Assembly: GCA_964036295.1 (NCBI GenBank)
Contig: OZ038471.1
Span: 10,868,184 to 10,932,183 of the forward strand
Reading direction: 5' to 3'
Length of the DNA stretch: 64,000 nucleotides
DNA from: Plumapathes pennacea
Taxonomy: Eukaryota > Cnidaria > Anthozoa > Antipatharia > Myriopathidae
The first letter of the stretch is position 1; the number at the start of each line of letters is the position of its first letter. The position numbers and the translations under genes were made by a program. The notes beneath the pieces were generated by a model, which was not told where the DNA came from, did not search any database, and saw only the letters and a program-made list of their open reading frames with translations. Of the stretch, positions 31,655 through 42,227 are shown one piece after another.

Positions 31655-33410
31655 TTGCTCGCGGGGGCCTGGGGCCCACGAGAGCTTAAAAATCGGCATT
31701 TTTATTTATTTTTTTTTCCTTTTTGTGGGTCGAGGATCAGCACACGGTGATTGGTTCATATTATCACGTGCTGGGCGATGACGTAATTGACTTCGCTAAA
31801 CAACTCGAGATGCGGCCAGTGAATTGCTCGTTACTTGTGTGTAAAAGTTAACTGCATCCCATCCAAACTCAACACCATTTGGCTCTGTGGAATGCGCACG
31901 GATAAACTGGATTTTCGGGAACGATTTTGGCTCGCGTTCACCGCGGAAGCTTTGAGAATAGCCGTAAACAAATATTTGATGGTACCGCTGTCGCCGATAA
32001 ATATTTAGTCCCGACGAAACTTTCTGTGGCGACACGAAATACTTTTGGGAAGATAACAGGGCGAAAGCAGAAACCAAAGCTACGGTGAGCTTTAGCCGTA
32101 AAACAATGACGCTTTATGCTTTACTCTGTACATGACATCTGTTGCCTCATAAAATTCTTCTGCGTATCGTACATTGCCTGTTGAAGTGTTTCTTTCATTC
32201 GATCATGTAGCCTTTGTTTCGCAATGGTCAGTGAATACCAGAAATGAAAAATACACCGAAATAATTCTGAGGATTGAGTTTGCAGTCACAAATGGACTGA
32301 ACACACTGTGAACAAAAATGCAATAATATTGTAAACATCTCTCGTGTGACATTCCTCGCTGTCAATTTTATATTTGTTACATAGCACGAATACTCGAAAG
32401 CCTGATAGAAAGAAACGTATTGAATTAATAAGAGAAAACACATAAGTAGTGAAGCGAAAAAGTAAACTGCATCCCATTCAAATTCAACGCCATTTGGCTC
32501 TGTGGAATGCGCACGGATAAACTGGATTTTAGGAAAAGATTTTGGCTCGCGTTCACCGCACAAGCTTTGAGAATAGCCGTAAACAAATATTTGATGGTAC
32601 CGCTGTCGCCGATAAATATTTAGTCCCGACGAAACTTTCTGTGGCGACACGAAATACTTTTGGGAAGATAACAGGGCGAAAGCAGAAACCAAAGCTACGG
32701 TGAGCTTTAGCCGTAAAACAATGACGCTTTATGCTTTACTCTGTACATGACATCTGTTGCCTCATAAAATTCTTCTGCGTATCGTACATTGCCTGTTGAA
32801 GTGTTTCTTTCATTCGATCATGTAGCCTTTGTTTCGCAATGGTCAGTGAATACCAGAAATGAAAAATACACCGAAATAATTCTGAGGATTGAGTTTGCAG
32901 TCACAAATGGACTGAACACACTGTGAACAAAAGCGCAATGATATAGTAAACATCTCTCGTGTGACATTCCTCGCTTTCAATTTTATATTTGTTACAGAGC
33001 ACGAATACTCGAAAGCCTGATAGAAGAAACGACTATTGAGTTAACAAAATAAAACACATAAGTAGTGAAGCGAAGGCTGGATTAATCGTGGCCCCTGATT
33101 AGAAATATGAGTCAAGGTCAAACTGTCATAATCGATTGTGCATAAAAAGATATGTCACGCATTCTCAAGATGCAGGGTCGCTCAACCTTTAAGAAGCAAG
33201 TGTATGAGTGTTGTAATAATAATTTTTAGTTTAATCAAGGTGTCAAAAGAGCAAGGTGTCAAAAGCCAAGTTCTCTATACTGTGTGATATTTTTATGGTG
33301 AGAAATTGGAAGTCTCTCTTGGGAGTTCCGCTCTTGTCCCCTACTTTCCATTTTATATTCTGGTCTCGACCCAACTCACGCCGCGAGCTCACTGGCAAGG
33401 CCAGTCTAGT
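31655..33410 (+). mobile_element. Non-autonomous Helitron-like element (Helitron2/Helentron type), copy A, complete
   Basis: The 3' end has a perfect 6-bp-stem hairpin, ACTGGC-AAG-GCCAGT (33391-33405), followed by CTAG and T. The 5' end (TTGCTCGCGG) has an inverted match, CCGCGAGC (33381-33388), just inside the 3' hairpin: an asymmetric terminal inverted repeat, as known for Helitron2/Helentron elements. There is no target duplication. Removing the element rejoins the LINE frame exactly. Inside, a ~600 bp block is repeated twice (31850-32450 and 32450-33060). No Rep/helicase gene is present, so it depends on another element. Confidence 0.82.
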
Positions 33411-34070
33411 TGACATTATTCGGAACTTTCTCACAGACAGGGCAATGGCTGTTCGGGTGGGAGATGTTATTTTATCTTGGGAACCTGTGCTTTCTGGAGT
33501 CCCACACTGTTCTTGGTCCTCTGCTATTTGTTCTTTTTATAAATGACATGCCAGATGTAACAAAAAGCAACACAAAACTTTTTGCTAATGACTCCAAACT
33601 TATAGGAAATGCTCAAACACCAGACATTATTCAATCTGATATCAATGGCTTAATGCAGTGGGCAGACACATGACAGATAAAATTCAACATCTCCAAGTGC
33701 AGTGTCTTACATTTTGGAAAAGGTAACCCAAAGACCAACACAAAGAAGAGCTATGTAATGGGTGACACTCCCCTCTCAACTTCAGAGAAGGTATCCTGTG
33801 ACTTAGGAGTTACTACATCAGCTGGTGAAACACTCACATGGGAGACACAAATTGGAACAATGACTGGTAAAGCTAAGAAAATGACTGCATGGATTGTTAG
33901 GAAACGTTATTTCTAGTAAAGCTGAGGTGCTTATCCCATTATATAGGTTTTTTGTTAGACCTCATTTAGAATACAGTGTGCAAGTGTGGTATCCTGTGGC
34001 AAGGCATGGGAATTGGGGTGTAAGCATGGACATTGAGAACTGCCAGAGGCAATTCACTAGAATGATAAGT
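33411..34070 (+). pseudogene. LINE reverse transcriptase fragment, 3' part
   Basis: It continues IIRNFLTDRAMAVRVGD, then a frameshift near 33515 into GPLLFVLFINDMPD and LFANDSKLIG (where the usual catalytic Y/F-A-D-D box reads FAND, one catalytic Asp lost), then a stop near 33672 and SKCSVLHFGKGN. Later pieces include FVRPHLEYSVQVWYP and NCQRQFTRMI, typical of the C-terminal part of CR1/Jockey-like LINE proteins. It has stops, a frameshift and a damaged active site. Confidence 0.85.
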
Positions 34071-34757
34071 GGTATGGGCTCACTCCTTGTTTGTCATGGT
34101 CGTCAAGCATTCGAAGTTTGTTTGGCCATTGAGCCTGGGTGTTTCTACGAATGTAGGACACTACTACAGTGACACTGAAATTACACGGCCATTGTGCTGT
34201 GATTACGAAAATATACCGCGATTGAGCGACACTAAAATTAATGAAACGACATGGCTGTTATGCTGTGATCATGAAATGCAGACATTGTGCTGTTTTGTAA
34301 ACAAAGAGCAGCCGTTAAACGAGGGTGCTTCTACAGCTGTGATTGACGCAAGCTATCACGTTGCCAGATTGAATGGCAAGGATTGTGTTGCGGAAGAAAC
34401 ATCTGAACGTGAAATGCTTGACGGACGGTCGCGTTACCATTTTACGTGGAAGGGTAAGATTAATCGGAAGCGAGCGAGAGAATCGTCGCGTATTCCTTTA
34501 CGCAAAGTTTGAAGGCTTTTGCGAAAGAACAAACACGTGCGGCAAAAAAAGGTACGTCGCTACATAAGTAAATCTGTTCCCAAGTCATCTGCTCTTGTCG
34601 ATTGCTGTAAAAAGCATGAAACCCGTGTCAATCACTGTCTAACGAGGCACGTAAAGCTTGCAAATAAGAGCAAGATTAAGGTTCGCAAACATGTTTATCT
34701 GTGTAAGCAGTGGCCAAATACTAAACATAAAAAGGATAGGGTTGTCAGAAGCCACAG
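34071..34757. other. Gene 1 first intron, unassigned ORFs
   Basis: Overlapping plus-strand frames of 64-147 residues (34069-34848) are basic and unlike any family I recognise. They probably come from degenerate transposon sequence. Confidence 0.35.
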
Positions 34758-35040
34758 GTTTACCAGTGATGCAAACAATAATTTTTACTGCAATAAATAT
34801 AAGCCGTATATCCAAGTGGCTTTTGGCCTTCACCAGGTGCAAAGCTGAAGATTCGATGTCCTTCAGACACATCTGATTCTTGTAAAAGTGTACATGTTTC
34901 CAGAAGTCTCTCTTCAAGCTCAGTTAACTCTGGTGGCTTAATATGTGGGAGTGTCATTTTATTGGCCTTTGCACAACCTGACATCTTACCAGCTTTGATG
35001 TTTTGATTGGAAGTTCAACAAATCCATTCAGAATTGTTCA
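34758..35040 (-). pseudogene. Fragment of a Helitron-type transposon protein (DUF6570-like region)
   Basis: On the minus strand, one frame gives EWIC, a TGA stop, then NIKAGKMSGCAKANKM, PPELTELEERLLE and FAPGEGQKPLGYTAYIYCSK. The order EWIC, KAGKM, AKAN, PPEL-ELE-RL, and then PGEGQ-PL-IYC is, from memory, that of proteins encoded by large cnidarian Helitrons upstream of the replication initiator, with an internal deletion between the two blocks. It is clearly dead. It could be the relic of an autonomous partner for the Helitron-like elements. Confidence 0.5.
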
Positions 35041-36647
35041 CATTAAGATCTGATGCATTAAAATCTGAGTTGAATGAATGTTCATGACATCTAATTACAC
35101 CAGCTTTGTACCAAAGTTGATCACAGCAAGTAACACACATACTCAGGTCCACATTTAATATTTTCATGAAATTGTTTAATAAGACCCTCAATCATGGTTT
35201 TAAATTTGTTTACTCTTTGTTTTTGCTTCATCTGATTTTCTTTTAGATTTTCTTTTTAGTAATTTTCTTTCACTAGTTGTGGATTTTTGAATTGTGAATG
35301 TGAAATTAAGAGTGCAGAAATTTGAAATTAAAAGTGTGACAGCTGGCAAGCGTGTTAAATTGCAAAGCCAAACAAAACAGAAAGCATGTTTCTATTCCTC
35401 AGGACGATTCCACTTCTGTTTTCGAGAAAATAAAGTTTTTGAGAGACACTGGTGAATTGTAGCGAAATTGAAAAAGATTGCGTGACATAAATTATTGTAT
35501 GCATGTTATCGACAAGTAATCACATGATTTGTCATGCAATTTAGAATTATGAGCGCTCGTAATTTTTCAAAGACCACAAATTGCACTCGCACAGTGCTCG
35601 TGCAATTTTGTGGTCTTTGAAAAAATTTCTCATGCTCATTTATTCCAAATTGCACTCGAAATCATGCGATTACAAACTGCACCTTTTGTATCTGTATTAA
35701 AAGCAGAAATATCTACTTTGAAGTTCTAACATGTCATGTACAGTACACTTTATAAACTAATACACTGGCAAGGACTGGCCTCACAACCTAGCACAATTAT
35801 TTCTTAATAAGTGACTTGATTTATTCAAACACTGTATGTCAACCTCACTCTGGTATAGTAGCTTTCACAAGTGATTTCACAGATATGGTAGCATTGAATT
35901 CAAGATGGCTGCTCAAACATGCAACTATAAGATATGTGAAGACTTTAAAAGCTTTTTGATTGATCAATTCTGTTTTAATTGATAAATGGCCAGCCTAAAT
36001 TTTGCCACAAGAAAAAGTTTCAAATAACATATTATTATACTGATGTAAAAGCCAAGTGCAATTGAAGCAAGATCATTTAATGGTGGGACAGGATGCCTAG
36101 TGGGATCCCACCTGGGATGTTCCTTAATCCCGAGTGGGATGGCGGGACAGCATTCCGCATGGGATCCCGGGTGAGATTGGCAGAATCCTGTCTCCTCTTT
36201 TTGCCTGGGAATCTGTCAGCTTTGCATGTATGTGTAAATTTGTTGCAAACATAGTTTTTGTTTTTGAGCAATTTAAATAAATATAAGCAATTATGGCATG
36301 TTTTCTACCAGAGTGTAAAATCCATTTTTCATCCAGTTCTATTTCTATTGATTGATTGATTGATTTGGAAGTAGACAAATAATAACTCTACTGCACTGTA
36401 CCTGGGTGAGGTAAAATCCGTAAATTTTCTAGTTACTAGATATCCAGAATATACACAAAACCCCGTTGCCTGTAGAAAGCCCCTTTTATTTCTCGTTTCT
36501 CGTTAAACCCGCTACCTAAAATAAGTGTGCCAGGACACAATATTATTCGGGTTGATATGCATTGATGTACAATGAAACCCATCGGAAAGGAGAGTGTGAA
36601 ATATATACCAACGCTATAAAACCGCTCTTCACGGTGCAATTACTCAC
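35041..36647. other. Gene 1 first intron (5' part)
   Basis: Contains a small palindrome (35559-35626) and a GGGATCCC/GGGATG-rich cluster (36085-36180). No exon or complete element recognised. Confidence 0.45.
35559..35626. repeat. Hairpin with ~25 bp arms, nested in a larger inverted repeat
   Basis: TTTTCAAAGACCACAAATTG pairs with CAATTTTGTGGTCTTTGAAA around GCACTCGCACAGTGCTCGTG. Outer blocks (AATCACATGATT at 35519 and AATCATGCGATT at 35659; CAATTTAGAATTATGAGC and GCTCATTTATTCCAAATTG) extend the symmetry to about 35519-35671. Confidence 0.7.
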
Positions 36648-36858
36648 CAGTAGGAGCGCTGTCCAAAACGCGCAAGTCGTCCTGATATCCAATTCGATAG
36701 TCACTACGGGCTCCTGTGTCCCACTGAACCAACACGAGTTTCTCTGAAGGACAAGACGATTTTCTACAGACTTCTACCACCGTTCCCACAAAACCAGCCT
36801 CATCGCCTTCCTTGTCGCCAGGGCCTCGCACAACACGGAGGCCGACGATGGCATCCAT
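36648..36858 (-). CDS. Gene 1 first coding exon: MIB_HERC2 domain
   Basis: Starts with ATG at 36858 on the minus strand (context ATTCATG reversed: TTCATGGATGCC) and ends at a consensus donor (ACTG before GTGAGTAA), phase 1. It encodes [41 protein letters not shown] and [10 protein letters not shown]. The RVVRG, G-VG-V, VQWD-G---YR-GY, DLRV-D pattern is the MIB_HERC2 fold at the N terminus of mind-bomb ligases. It is closely similar to the first exon of gene 2 and has the same exit phase. Confidence 0.92.
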
Positions 36859-37130
36859 GAACGGCGCGTATAGCTATGTTTCTTTGTAGAAATATTAACT
36901 TCTGCGCATTACATACAGACGCCTTTGAGGACACCTACTAAACCGAAAGTTGATTTGCTTCGCAAGATCGAAAGCGGAAGTAAATCAATGATCAGTGAGC
37001 CAGCATTTCTTTAGGTCAGCGTAAAAAAATTCCGTTTTCGCTTTCGGATTTATATAGCTGCGGCAGCTACTGTATCTTCGGTGAGGTTTTCTTCGTTCTC
37101 GAATCAAAACGATAGCTCTTATCCCTACCT
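36859..37130. promoter_or_regulatory. Compact bidirectional promoter between the two mind-bomb-like genes
   Basis: 272 bp between opposed start codons. A TATA-like TTTATATAG lies at 37049-37057, about 75 bp before the gene 2 ATG. Just upstream, TTTTCGCTTTC (37035-37045; complement GAAAGCGAAAA) fits the interferon-regulatory-factor/ISRE pattern GAAANNGAAA. Two further CGAAAG motifs (CCGAAAGTTG near 36940 and TCGAAAGCGG near 36967) lie between the genes. The TATA box and factor sites are pattern matches only. Confidence 0.6.
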
Positions 37131-37356
37131 ATGTATCTCGGGACTCGAGTGGTTCGTGGCCCCAACTGGAGCCCCCGTCATGGAGAAACTGACGGAGGAC
37201 AAGGCTTTGTAGGAACAGTTGTTGATGTGGGTGGAAAATCATCCCAAGTTCCAGAGAAACATGTTTGTGTTCAATGGGACACTGGATTGAGAAAGAATTA
37301 CCGAGCCGGATATCACGAAGCGTACGATTTGCGGGTTTTGGACAGCGCTCCTGCAG
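37131..37356 (+). CDS. Gene 2 first coding exon: MIB_HERC2 domain
   Basis: ATG at 37131, ending GCAG before GTAAAA (phase 1). It encodes [52 protein letters not shown] and [11 protein letters not shown]. It keeps every hallmark of the MIB_HERC2 fold and ends with the same LDSAP motif and splice phase as the gene 1 exon on the opposite strand. Confidence 0.93.
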
Positions 37357-38607
37357 GTAAAACTGGTTACATCAGAAGTAAAGTTACACAGGAAGTACTG
37401 TAGTATTTGCGAGATCTGAGACCTTTGAGCTGTGTGCGAGGAGCACTGAGCACTGTAAGTCAGGCTGCCTGAAAAAAAAAAAACAAAAAACTTTTGACCC
37501 ATGGTTTAGGGGAGAAGTTTTCGGGTGGACCATCGCTACCTTGTCACGTAGAATCATAAAGTACTTTCATCGACACATAACTAGAGTTATCTACGAACCA
37601 AAGCTTCACAAATAACGATTTGTTATACCTTTCTGACGCCTTCTGTCAAAACTGTTGTGTGTGTGCGATGTATGGGCAGAGTTAGAATCCACAGAATAAT
37701 AGAATATCACTTATATATACAATTGTTTTGGAAATAATAAATTCCCCTATCAAGGTGTGTGTGTTAGAAAAATCATTTGTATAACTGATTGCATGGACCC
37801 TAATCTCTCAAGTACATATAATATTACCCTACCAAAATGTTGCTTGGTAACTTAACCCATCTCAAGCCCTGGCTGAACGAGGTGCAAGTTGATGTAAGTA
37901 TTTTAAACTGGCGCGGACTTGCGTTTTGTTTGGCTACCCACTTGCGCGAACTTGCATCGACTTGCATCAAATTTGAACATGTTCAAATTTTCATGCATGT
38001 TGATACAAGTTTTTATCCTAAAACAGCGAACAGCATGTTTGCAAAGAGAGTCTTAAACAGAGAAAATCAAAAGTAAAGCCTACTCACTTGGATTCTGACT
38101 CATAACCATTAACAAAAAGGTTTTTACAAAACTTGCATGAGCTTGCATCAACTTGCAACTCATTCGGCCACCTTTTGCAAGTTGATGCTTAGTTTACTGT
38201 GTGATGTCAACTTGCATCTTGTTTGGCCATGGCTTTTTACATACATGTAGCCACATAATGGTTTCATATGTACATTATGTGAACATTTATGATGCTGACT
38301 CTAAGTAGTACAGTGGTAATGAGTTTACAAATAGCTTATTAGGTATAGCTTATCAGCTATCAGTATTCTAAAACTTTTGCAAGACAATCTTGCTTGTGAG
38401 TTGATTTTGGATGCATGGATGATCAGTCATGTCCCGATGGTGGCCATATTAACAAGGTTCCACTAACTTTCAGTTTAATTCAGTCACAATGTATAGTCCT
38501 TTAGCTCTGAGATTACACTACCAGCCCTATAGCCACATTCTCCACAATAGAAGCAGAAATGAGCTGAGGTTCTTATTGTTTCCTCTCTTTGTTTCTTGTG
38601 TTTGTAG
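37357..38607. other. Gene 2 intron 1
   Basis: AT-rich. Repeated GCAAGTTGATG/CATCAACTTGC and ACTTGCATC motifs at 37882-38215 suggest a short degenerate repeat (at least six occurrences on both strands). No other feature. Confidence 0.45.
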
Positions 38608-38782
38608 GAGTGGTACACCCAACGGTGTTATGCAATGCGTGCAACAACATGCCAATTAGAGGAATGTGCTGGCACTGCCTAGACTGTCAAGGGACATATA
38701 ACTTATGCACATTTTGTTATATGTCTGATGCACACCAGGAAGACCACCAGTTTGAGAGAATTGATTGGCCTGAGGTGCAGGG
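38608..38782 (+). CDS. Gene 2 exon: ZZ-type zinc finger
   Basis: Acceptor TTTGTAG and donor GG before GTATGTG; 175 nt, entry phase 1, exit phase 2. It encodes VVHPTVLCNACNNMPIRG, MCWHCLDCQGTYNLCTFCYM and DAHQEDHQFERIDWPEV. The zinc ligands are CNAC, CLDC, CTFC and the HxxxH pair. Length and phases equal the gene 1 ZZ exon, and CTFCYM and HxFERI are shared. Confidence 0.93.
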
Positions 38783-39228
38783 GTATGTGTTAAAAATACA
38801 AAGCTTTCTTTATTAAGTTATCAAGGTCTCTACTCTGGTGATCTCGAAAAGACCTTTCTGACTCTGTAATAGAATATAAATGTAATAATCCATTTATAGT
38901 ACCTTTTTAGAAAGACACATGCATAATAATATTACAGAATGATATTAGAAAAATATACCAGTACATGTGAAAAAAAACATCCCTATTTTAATGAAGAAAT
39001 AGTGTGATTATTTGGGAATATTTTCTTTGACTTTGAATATTTTTTATTTCATAAATATAATTATTGTGATTATTATAATATGTGAAACCCCATTGATACG
39101 GCCACCATCGGGACGTAAAAATCTGACCGTAAAATAGGGTGGCCGTAGGGCAGGGTTCCACTGTACTTAAACCACTACTACTATTAATTATTATTACTAT
39201 TTAACATATATACATATGTGTATATATA
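38783..39228. other. Gene 2 intron 2, 5' part
   Basis: AT-rich, nothing recognised. ACGGCCACCATCGGGAC (39098) has a diverged inverse, GTCCCGATGGTGGCCAT, at 38430. Confidence 0.4.
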
Positions 39229-40185
<957 letters not shown>

Positions 40186-40190
40186 TATTC

Positions 40191-40379
40191 AACAAATAAA
40201 CCAGCTTCAAGCGTGCTCCGTTCAGAAATAAAGCACGCAGCAAGTGACGAGAGCACGAAAGAAGTGTAGGGAGAAACGCGAGCCCAAGGCGAGCGTTTTT
40301 CCCCACTTCTTGAGTGCTCTCGGCACTTGCTAAGTGCTTTATTTCTGAACGGAGCACGCTTGAAGCTGGTTTATTTGTT
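40191..40379. repeat. Foldback hairpin, ~85 bp arms
   Basis: AACAAATAAACCAGCTTCAA at the left pairs with its complement at the right end, continuing through GCGTGCTCCGTTCAGAAATA and AAGCAC on both sides, with mismatches towards the centre (40275-40290). No coding potential. Confidence 0.85.
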
Positions 40380-40872
40380 TTATAACATAGAACTTCAAAA
40401 CTTTCACAATAAAACTGTCTTTATTCATCAAAAATGTTGGAATGCTAACAGCGATGAAAAAATAGATTCTCCTAAACGGCTCGGCGGTCCGAATTGCCAA
40501 GTCAGTACAGTTTCGCTTCAATTTTTCAACCAGGCCGTCTGTTCTATAAAATTAGACAACATCTCACAGTAAAGAACTATATTTCCTGTAGAACTTTGGA
40601 CTACAAGTACATGAAATCATACAGTCGGCTTGTGTATAAAATGCAAATTTGAAGGGAATCAACAAATGCTCCAACGGCCGACTCGAAAATTGTGTGAATG
40701 AAAACTTACCGATTTCTTGACTCTACCTCGTAGTACAATCATTTGAAGTCCGTCCGAAAATTCTTCAATCATTTTTTTCAGTCACATCGTCGGAAATTCT
40801 TTCTCTTGCATCACTACAAACACGTCTGTTCGTGTCTTCGCCGTTCATGTTCAGTGATTGCTCACGGCTGAT
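40380..40872. other. Gene 2 intron 2, unassigned
   Basis: No exon or bounded repeat recognised between the two inverted repeats. Confidence 0.4.
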
Positions 40873-42227
40873 CTTCAACCACAGGCAGCCCACAAGGTGT
40901 TACTAAGTCACGCCTGATCGGTCAAGGTCTGATGACGTCACGGCCGATCGGTTAATAAGGATTTGTATGGGGAGATTTTCAAATCACATTTTATGCGTGA
41001 AAATAAAACAATCTTTCTCCTAAAATTCGTCAGATGACATTACGAGTCCTTATTTACCGTTTAAGGTGACTTTCGAGGCGATTTGGCGCCGATTTAGCGA
41101 TTTTTTTTTTTTTTTTTTTGTGCTGCCTGTGTATGTACTGATATTTCGGGAAGGCAGGAAGCCAAATGCCTAAAATCCCCGACTCGTTCTTACATAATCG
41201 CCTATTTCTCCCCGAAATCATCGCTTAAACGCCATCCGGCTCCGGCACAGAACAGAACGATGACTAGACTTCTCAGACACATCGACATGCAGCCGATAAA
41301 CGCTGTTTCTCCATGCGAAAATACTAGCGAAAGCTCGGCAACTTCGATTCCTAGATCATCGGACAGTTATGCATGGACCAGAAAAAGACCGTTGGTGTCA
41401 ATTTGAACCCCCACCACCCCTCCCCAAGTGACAATTTTTCAAACGTTCGTTCAAACTGTGTCCACCGACCTCACCCGGCTGGGGACAGTTGTGGGCGATA
41501 AAACCTACCAGAATTTTGCAGCGTGACTGTAGCTGTAGCTATATAAGCGCTTTGCTTTCGAGATGGCTTTCATTTCGTCGCCAGTCGATCAATTACACAG
41601 TACTGCATAATGTCAAAATTTCCCCAGCCGGGTAAGGTCGGGCACACGGTTCGAACGAACGTTTGAAAAATTGTCACTTGGGGAGGGGTGGTGGGGATTC
41701 AAATTGACACCAACGGTTTTTTTCTGGTCCATGCATAACTGTCCGATGATCTAGGAATCGAAGTTGCCGAGCTTTCGCTAGTATTTTCACATGGAGAAAC
41801 AGCGTTTATCGGCTGCATGTCGATGTGTCTGAGAAGTCTAGTCATCGTTCTGTTCTGTGCCGGAGCCGGATGGCGTTTAAGCGATGATTTCGGGGAGAAA
41901 TCGGCGATTATGTAAGAGCGAGTCGGGGATTTTAGGCATTTGGCTTCCTGCCTTCCCGAAATATCAGTACATACACAGGCAGCACAAAAAAAAAAAAAAT
42001 CGCTAAGTCGGCGCCAAATCGCCTCGAAAGTCACCTTAAACGGTAAATAAGGACTCGTAATGTTATCTGACGAATTTTAGGAGAAAGATTGTTTTATTTT
42101 CACACATAAAATGTGATTTGAAAATCTCCCCATACAAATCCTTATTAACCGATCGGCCGTGACGTCATCAGACCTTGACCGATCAGGCGTGACTTAGTAA
42201 CACCTTGTGGGCTGCCTGTGGTTGAAG
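40873..42227. repeat. Giant inverted repeat: ~610 bp arms, ~135 bp spacer, ~98% arm identity
   Basis: Left arm 40873-41485 begins CTTCAACCACAGGCAGCCC; right arm 41621-42227 ends with its complement. By eye about a dozen substitutions separate the arms, plus differing lengths of one T-run (41101-41119, and A-run 41988-41999) and a cluster of changes next to the spacer. The spacer (41486-41620) is unique. A 111-residue minus-strand frame in the right arm (41699-42034) shows no family features. It lies in gene 2 intron 2, so any gene 2 pre-mRNA would contain it. Confidence 0.93.

Larger units (their letters stand above)
4699..36858 (-). other. Gene 1: mind-bomb-like E3 ubiquitin ligase (partial, at least 8 exons)
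   Basis: A multi-exon minus-strand gene. Exons in order: 36858-36648 (MIB_HERC2), 20669-20495 (ZZ), 17472-17247 (MIB_HERC2), 11133 to about 10968 (post-MIB motif, linker), 9169-8968 (linker), 8368-8274, 7160-7053 and 4739-4699 (ankyrin repeats). All junctions follow GT/AG, and phases join in frame apart from the linker junction, where the exact sites are uncertain. Known mind-bomb proteins bind substrates with the MIB/HERC2 modules, promote Notch-ligand ubiquitylation, and carry C-terminal RING fingers. The RING part must lie left of 4699, outside the window or unrecognised. Most of the length is transposon-filled intron; the first intron is about 16 kb. Confidence 0.8.

Noticed and set aside
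41699..42034. 111-residue ORF in the right arm of the giant inverted repeat
   Set aside because: The left arm carries the same sequence but in a form with different indels in the T-run; no domain or family pattern is visible.
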